From Pseudonocardia sp. (GTDB taxonomy: Bacteria > Actinomycetota > Actinomycetes > Mycobacteriales > Pseudonocardiaceae), in contig NZ_JAJCYB010000111.1 in NCBI RefSeq assembly GCF_029263155.1, forward strand, positions 122,039 through 186,038: 64,000 bases of DNA. Reading direction: 5' to 3'. Positions 61,176 through 64,000 of the stretch are shown here, piece by piece (position 1 is the stretch's first letter; every line of letters starts with the position of its first letter). The notes under the pieces are model-generated. The model saw only the letters and a program-made list of their open reading frames with translations, had not been told where the DNA came from and made no database searches. Made by a program: the position numbers and the translations under genes.

Positions 61176-61352
61176 CATGATCGGCGAGCCAGGGACATGA
61201 GCTGCACAAGCGCACCTCATGTCCCGCATACGGTGATCACGGTGCCGGACGGCCCGGGTTTCGGCCCGAGAGGTGCCCGGTGTCCTCATGATCGGTGGGC
61301 CCGGGACATGGGCTGCACATCTGCAGCCCATGTCCCGCAAGTGGTGATCACG
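61176..61352. repeat. Two 66-bp palindromic repeats between imuA' and imuB
   Basis: 61176-61241 and 61287-61352 are the same length and align throughout (CATGATCGG...GGTGATCACG). Both fold: GGGACATGAG/CTCATGTCCC in copy 1 and GGGACATGGGCTGCA/TGCAGCCCATGTCCC in copy 2, with A-T versus G-C covariation in the stem. A further weaker hairpin lies between them. Likely a REP-type element or an RNA structure of the imuA'-imuB transcript. The rest of the 204-bp gap holds no gene. Confidence 0.88.
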
Positions 61353-61372
61353 CCGCGGCGGCGAGGGACGCC

Positions 61373-63544
61373 GTGAGTGCCGGGGCGGTGCGGGTGCTCG
61401 CGGTGTGGTCGCCGGACTGGCCGGTCACCGCGGCGGCCCGGGCCGCGCACGTGCCGCCGCACCAGCCGGCCGCGGTGGTGGTGGGCAACCGGGTGCTGGC
61501 CTGCTCCGCGGTGGCCCGGGCCCAGGGGGTGCGCCGCGGGCTGCGCCGCCGGGAGGCGCAGGCGCGGTGCCCTGAGCTGGCCGTGCTCGCCCGCGACGCC
61601 GACCGGGACGCCCGTGCGTTCGAGCCGGTCGTCGTCGCGGTCGAGGAGCTGGCACCCGGAGTGGAGATCGTGCGTCCGGGTTTGCTGGCGCTGCCCGCGC
61701 GCGGCCCGGTGGGCTGGTTCGGCGGGGAGCAGGCCGCGGCCGAGCGGATCGTCGACCAGGTGGCCGCGCGCACCGGCGTCGAGTGCCAGGTCGGGGTGGC
61801 CGACGGGCTGTTCGCCGCGGTGCTCGCGGCCCGGCGCGGGCTGGCCGTCGGGGCCGGCGACACCCCCGCGTTCCTCGCCCCGCTCGGCGTGGAGGAGCTC
61901 GACCGCGATCCCGATGTCGACCGTTCCGGCCTCGTCGACCTGCTCCGCCGCCTGGGTCTGCGCAGCCTCGGCGCGTTCGGGGCGCTCGACGCGGATGACG
62001 TCGCCTCCCGGTTCGGCGCCGACGCCGTGCTCGGTCACCGGCTGGCCCGCGGTCTCGACCCCCGCCCGCCGGTGCGTCGCCGCCCGCCCGAGGAGCTGGC
62101 CGTCGAGATCGAGCTGGACCCACCCGTCGACCGCGTCGACGCCGCGGCCTTCGCCGCCCGCGGCCTGGCCACGGCGCTGCACCGCACGCTGGCCGGGCAC
62201 GGCCTGTCCTGCACCCGGCTCGGGATCGCCGCCCGCACCACCGACGGGGAGGAACTGCACCGGATCTGGCGCTGCGCCGAACCCCTGACCCCGGCGGCCA
62301 CCGTCGACCGCGTCCGCTGGCAGCTCGACTCCTGGCTCGCGCGCACTCGTCGCCTGCGCTCCTCGGCGGCGTTCGCCGGGGCTGCTGCGCCGGATGGTGA
62401 GCTCGCGGGGGACCGGGATTCCTCCGCCGCCGGCGGGGTGCGGTGGCTGCGGCTGGTGCCGGAGGAGACGGTCACCGCCGGCGCCCTGCAGCTCGGGCTC
62501 TGGGGCGAGACGGGGGAGGTCGATGCCCGGGCCGGACGGGCGTTGGTGCGGGTGCAGGCCCTGCTCGGACCGGAGTCGGTGGTCACCGGCGTGCTGGTGG
62601 GCGGCCGGGAGCCGGGGGGGCAGGTCCAGCTGGTGCCGTGGGGCGACGAGCGTCCGCCCGGCCTCCCGGTGGTGATCGACGAACCGGCACTGCCGGCGCG
62701 CTCCGGCACGGCTCCGGGTTCCGAAACGACGATCACCGGCGCTGATGGGGGCGCAGGGCGGAGCATGATCGTTGATCCGGAACCGGCGACCGGCTCGACC
62801 GCGCCCCCGGGTTCCGGGCCGGTGATCACCGGTGTCGATGGGGGTTCTGGGCGGGGGGTGGTCGTTGTTTCGGAACCGGCGACCGGCTCGTCCGCGCCCC
62901 CGGGTTCCGAGATGACGATCACTGTGCCCGGGCGACCTCTCACGGAGAACGCACCCCCGAGTGCAAGCACGACCCCGGACGCGTCGGCCCCGGACGCAGC
63001 TCCGGACGCGCCGGCCCCGGACGCGGAACCATGCCTCCCCGCCCGTGCCGCCCCGGCGGGATGGCCCGACGACGTGGTCCGGGCCGCGGGCCGGGTGGGT
63101 GCGGCCGATCTCCCCGGACCGGACGGCACGGTGTCGAACCGTCCGCGCCCCACCGATGCACGCCGGCGGTTGCCCGGGCGCGCCTCTCCCCGCCCGCCGT
63201 CGCCCGTCCGTGACACCCCACCGTCCTGGCCGGGGCGGGTGCCGGCGCCCTCCCCGGCGTCGGTGCCGCCCACCCCGTTGCCCGCGGAGCTGCTCGACGC
63301 CGCCGGTCACCAGGTCGTCCTCACCGATCTCGACCTGCTCGCCGCGCCCCCGCACCGGATCGCGGTCGACGGTGGGCCGCTCCGGGAGGTGCGGGCCTGG
63401 GCGGGGCCGTGGCCGTCGCAGCAGCGCTGGTGGGCGGCGGGCGCCTCCGGGGGCGGCGCCCGGCTGCAGGTCGCTCTCGACGACGGCAGCGCGCTGCTGC
63501 TCGTCGGGGGGGAGCGGTGGTGGGTGACCGGTGTCTACGACTGA
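61373..63544 (+). CDS. imuB: Mutasome DNA-polymerase-like protein ImuB, enlarged
   Basis: Y-family-like protein without catalytic acids; connects DnaE2 and the sliding clamp. LAVWSPDWPVTAAARAAH at the N-terminus, TLAGHGLSCTRLG and a clamp-binding QLGLWGE near residue 378; the ImuB-C region ends in RIAVDGGPLREVRAWAGPWPSQQRWW. The protein is 723 aa, well above the ~520 I recall for mycobacterial ImuB. The extra length is an Ala/Pro/Thr linker after residue ~450 with 93-bp repeats (62714-62932). GTG 61373 with GAGGG SD; longer reads would use repeat sequence. Confidence 0.9.
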   Translation: MSAGAVRVLAVWSPDWPVTAAARAAHVPPHQPAAVVVGNRVLACSAVARAQGVRRGLRRREAQARCPELAVLARDADRDARAFEPVVVAVEELAPGVEIVRPGLLALPARGPVGWFGGEQAAAERIVDQVAARTGVECQVGVADGLFAAVLAARRGLAVGAGDTPAFLAPLGVEELDRDPDVDRSGLVDLLRRLGLRSLGAFGALDADDVASRFGADAVLGHRLARGLDPRPPVRRRPPEELAVEIELDPPVDRVDAAAFAARGLATALHRTLAGHGLSCTRLGIAARTTDGEELHRIWRCAEPLTPAATVDRVRWQLDSWLARTRRLRSSAAFAGAAAPDGELAGDRDSSAAGGVRWLRLVPEETVTAGALQLGLWGETGEVDARAGRALVRVQALLGPESVVTGVLVGGREPGGQVQLVPWGDERPPGLPVVIDEPALPARSGTAPGSETTITGADGGAGRSMIVDPEPATGSTAPPGSGPVITGVDGGSGRGVVVVSEPATGSSAPPGSEMTITVPGRPLTENAPPSASTTPDASAPDAAPDAPAPDAEPCLPARAAPAGWPDDVVRAAGRVGAADLPGPDGTVSNRPRPTDARRRLPGRASPRPPSPVRDTPPSWPGRVPAPSPASVPPTPLPAELLDAAGHQVVLTDLDLLAAPPHRIAVDGGPLREVRAWAGPWPSQQRWWAAGASGGGARLQVALDDGSALLLVGGERWWVTGVYD
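62714..62932 (+). repeat. 93-bp x2.3 in-frame repeat inside imuB
   Basis: Units start at 62714, 62807 and 62900 (CCGGGTTCCG) with period 93 (31 codons) and lie in the imuB linker. Each contains inverted ends (GTTCCGAAACGACGATCA near TGATCGTTGATCCGGAAC), so it resembles a palindromic repeat element that stays open in frame. Confidence 0.93.
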
Positions 63545-63624
63545 ACGGACCGGCCCGACCCTCCGGGGCGCCATCGCGCCGGCCGTGCTCGCGTGATGTG
63601 GTCGGTCCACCGTTGATCCGATCA

Positions 63625-63640
63625 TCGAACATATGTTCGA
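63625..63640 (+). promoter_or_regulatory. LexA box of dnaE2
   Basis: TCGAACATATGTTCGA is a perfect palindromic SOS box nine bases before the dnaE2 start. No in-frame start lies further upstream (TGA at 63643), so LexA binding would block initiation directly. Confidence 0.95.
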
Positions 63641-63648
63641 CTTGAGGG

Positions 63649-64000
63649 GTGGGCTGGAACAACCCGGACGTCCCGTGGTCGGTGCTGGAGGCGGCGCTGT
63701 CCGGGCGCCCGGAACGCGATGGGTCGAGCACCGCGTGGAGCGTCAGCGGAACGCGCATCGGCACAGCCGGGGGCGCGGAGGCCGACGGCGGCGACAGCCC
63801 GGCGTGGTCGCGCAGGCGTGGCCCCTACGAGCCGCCGGAACTCACCGAGCCGGGGGAGCGCGTCCCCTACGCCGATCATGCCCCGTACGCCGATCATGCC
63901 CCGTACGCCGATCATGCCCCGTACGCCGATCATGCCCCGTACGCCGATCATGCCCCGTACGCCGATCATGCCCCGTACGCCGATCAGGCCCCGGACGCCG
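63649..64000 (+). CDS. dnaE2: Error-prone DNA polymerase III alpha subunit DnaE2, 5' part
   Basis: Frame open to the right edge. N-terminus GWNNPDVPWSVLEAALSGRP resembles the DnaE2 opening that I recall; the PHP domain is beyond the window. From 63868 on the sequence is an 18-bp repeat encoding YADHAP: six perfect units, one YADQAP, then a degenerate one at the edge. In relatives a single PYAELHxHS-like segment starts the PHP domain here. Translesion synthesis with ImuA'/ImuB. Confidence 0.88.
   Translation, partial: MGWNNPDVPWSVLEAALSGRPERDGSSTAWSVSGTRIGTAGGAEADGGDSPAWSRRRGPYEPPELTEPGERVPYADHAPYADHAPYADHAPYADHAPYADHAPYADHAPYADQAPDA
63868..64000 (+). repeat. 18-bp minisatellite at dnaE2 5' end
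   Basis: TAC/GAC unit starts at 63868 and every 18 bases to 63994 (core TACGCCGATCATGCCCC), at least seven copies, continuing off the window. In frame throughout. Confidence 0.97.

Noticed and set aside
63622..63969. Minus-strand ORF encoding repeated MIGVRG
   Set aside because: Shadow of the dnaE2 18-bp repeat, opposite the DnaE2 N-terminus and LexA box.

Overview
The window is very GC-rich, densely packed actinobacterial chromosome. Gene content and order match the rpoA-rplQ-truA / ESX-4 / rplM-rpsI-glmM / alr / tsa / groEL1 / whiB3 / sigD / guaB-guaA neighbourhood of mycobacteria, followed by a uvrD1 / sucCD / perM / purNH block and an imuA'-imuB-dnaE2 mutasome block. These are remembered M. 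tuberculosis gene orders, not a search result. Style (GTG starts, GTGA/ATGA overlaps, leaderless starts) and gene set suggest Pseudonocardiales, probably Pseudonocardia or a close relative; the genus is inferred. No rRNA, tRNA, CRISPR array, prophage or insertion sequence was seen.

Layout. 0-2.4 kb: end of rpoA, rplQ with a long C-terminal tail, truA without a standard start codon. 2.5-13.3 kb: a cytosine deaminase, then a compact ESX-4-like type VII secretion locus (eccB, mycP, eccD, eccC, an Rv3446c-type protein, two WXG100 genes). 13.3-24.9 kb: rplM-rpsI-glmM, two small helical proteins, an alpha/beta-hydrolase-like protein without its nucleophile, nnrD/E, a toxin-antitoxin pair, and the alr-hydrolase-tsaE-tsaB-rimI-tsaD run with overlapping start/stop codons. 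24.9-32.9 kb: CIRCE-groES, groEL1 with a His-rich tail, whiB3-type regulator, a MerR/cobalamin photoreceptor-like regulator, an unknown protein, a BldM-like regulator lacking the phospho-acceptor Asp, sigD-rsdA. 33-39 kb: guaB, guaB3, a decayed MNT-HEPN module, guaA, a MetF-like protein. 39-44 kb: PspC-type membrane protein with a divergent kinase/regulator pair, and cell-envelope proteins of unknown role. 43.9-58 kb: chorismate mutase, uvrD1, Uma2-like gene, LytM peptidase, lipase-like hydrolase, sucCD, a GYGQ-rich membrane protein, a PerM homologue, purN-purH. 58-64 kb: an erm-type rRNA methyltransferase behind a tiny leader ORF, a glycosyltransferase with a micro-membrane protein, and the SOS mutasome genes imuA', imuB and the start of dnaE2.

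The strongest signals beyond ordinary annotation are: (1) a 16-codon leaderless leader peptide upstream of erm with Arg-Leu-Arg at residues 6-8, as in ErmDL-type macrolide arrest peptides; (2) 77-bp repeats, each a ~26-codon micro-ORF whose TGA overlaps the next GTG, chained into the starts of purN and perM; (3) a 22-bp x3 repeat at three loci, one apparently inserted in frame in the truA 5' end; (4) repeat expansions in two of the three mutasome genes (93-bp units in imuB, 18-bp units at the start of dnaE2) plus a covarying 66-bp palindromic repeat between imuA' and imuB; (5) a CarH/LitR-like regulator beside whiB3; (6) internal deletions in both halves of an MNT-HEPN toxin-antitoxin pair; (7) a recurring NANNNT hexamer exactly 6-7 nt before start codons, indicating pervasive leaderless transcription.
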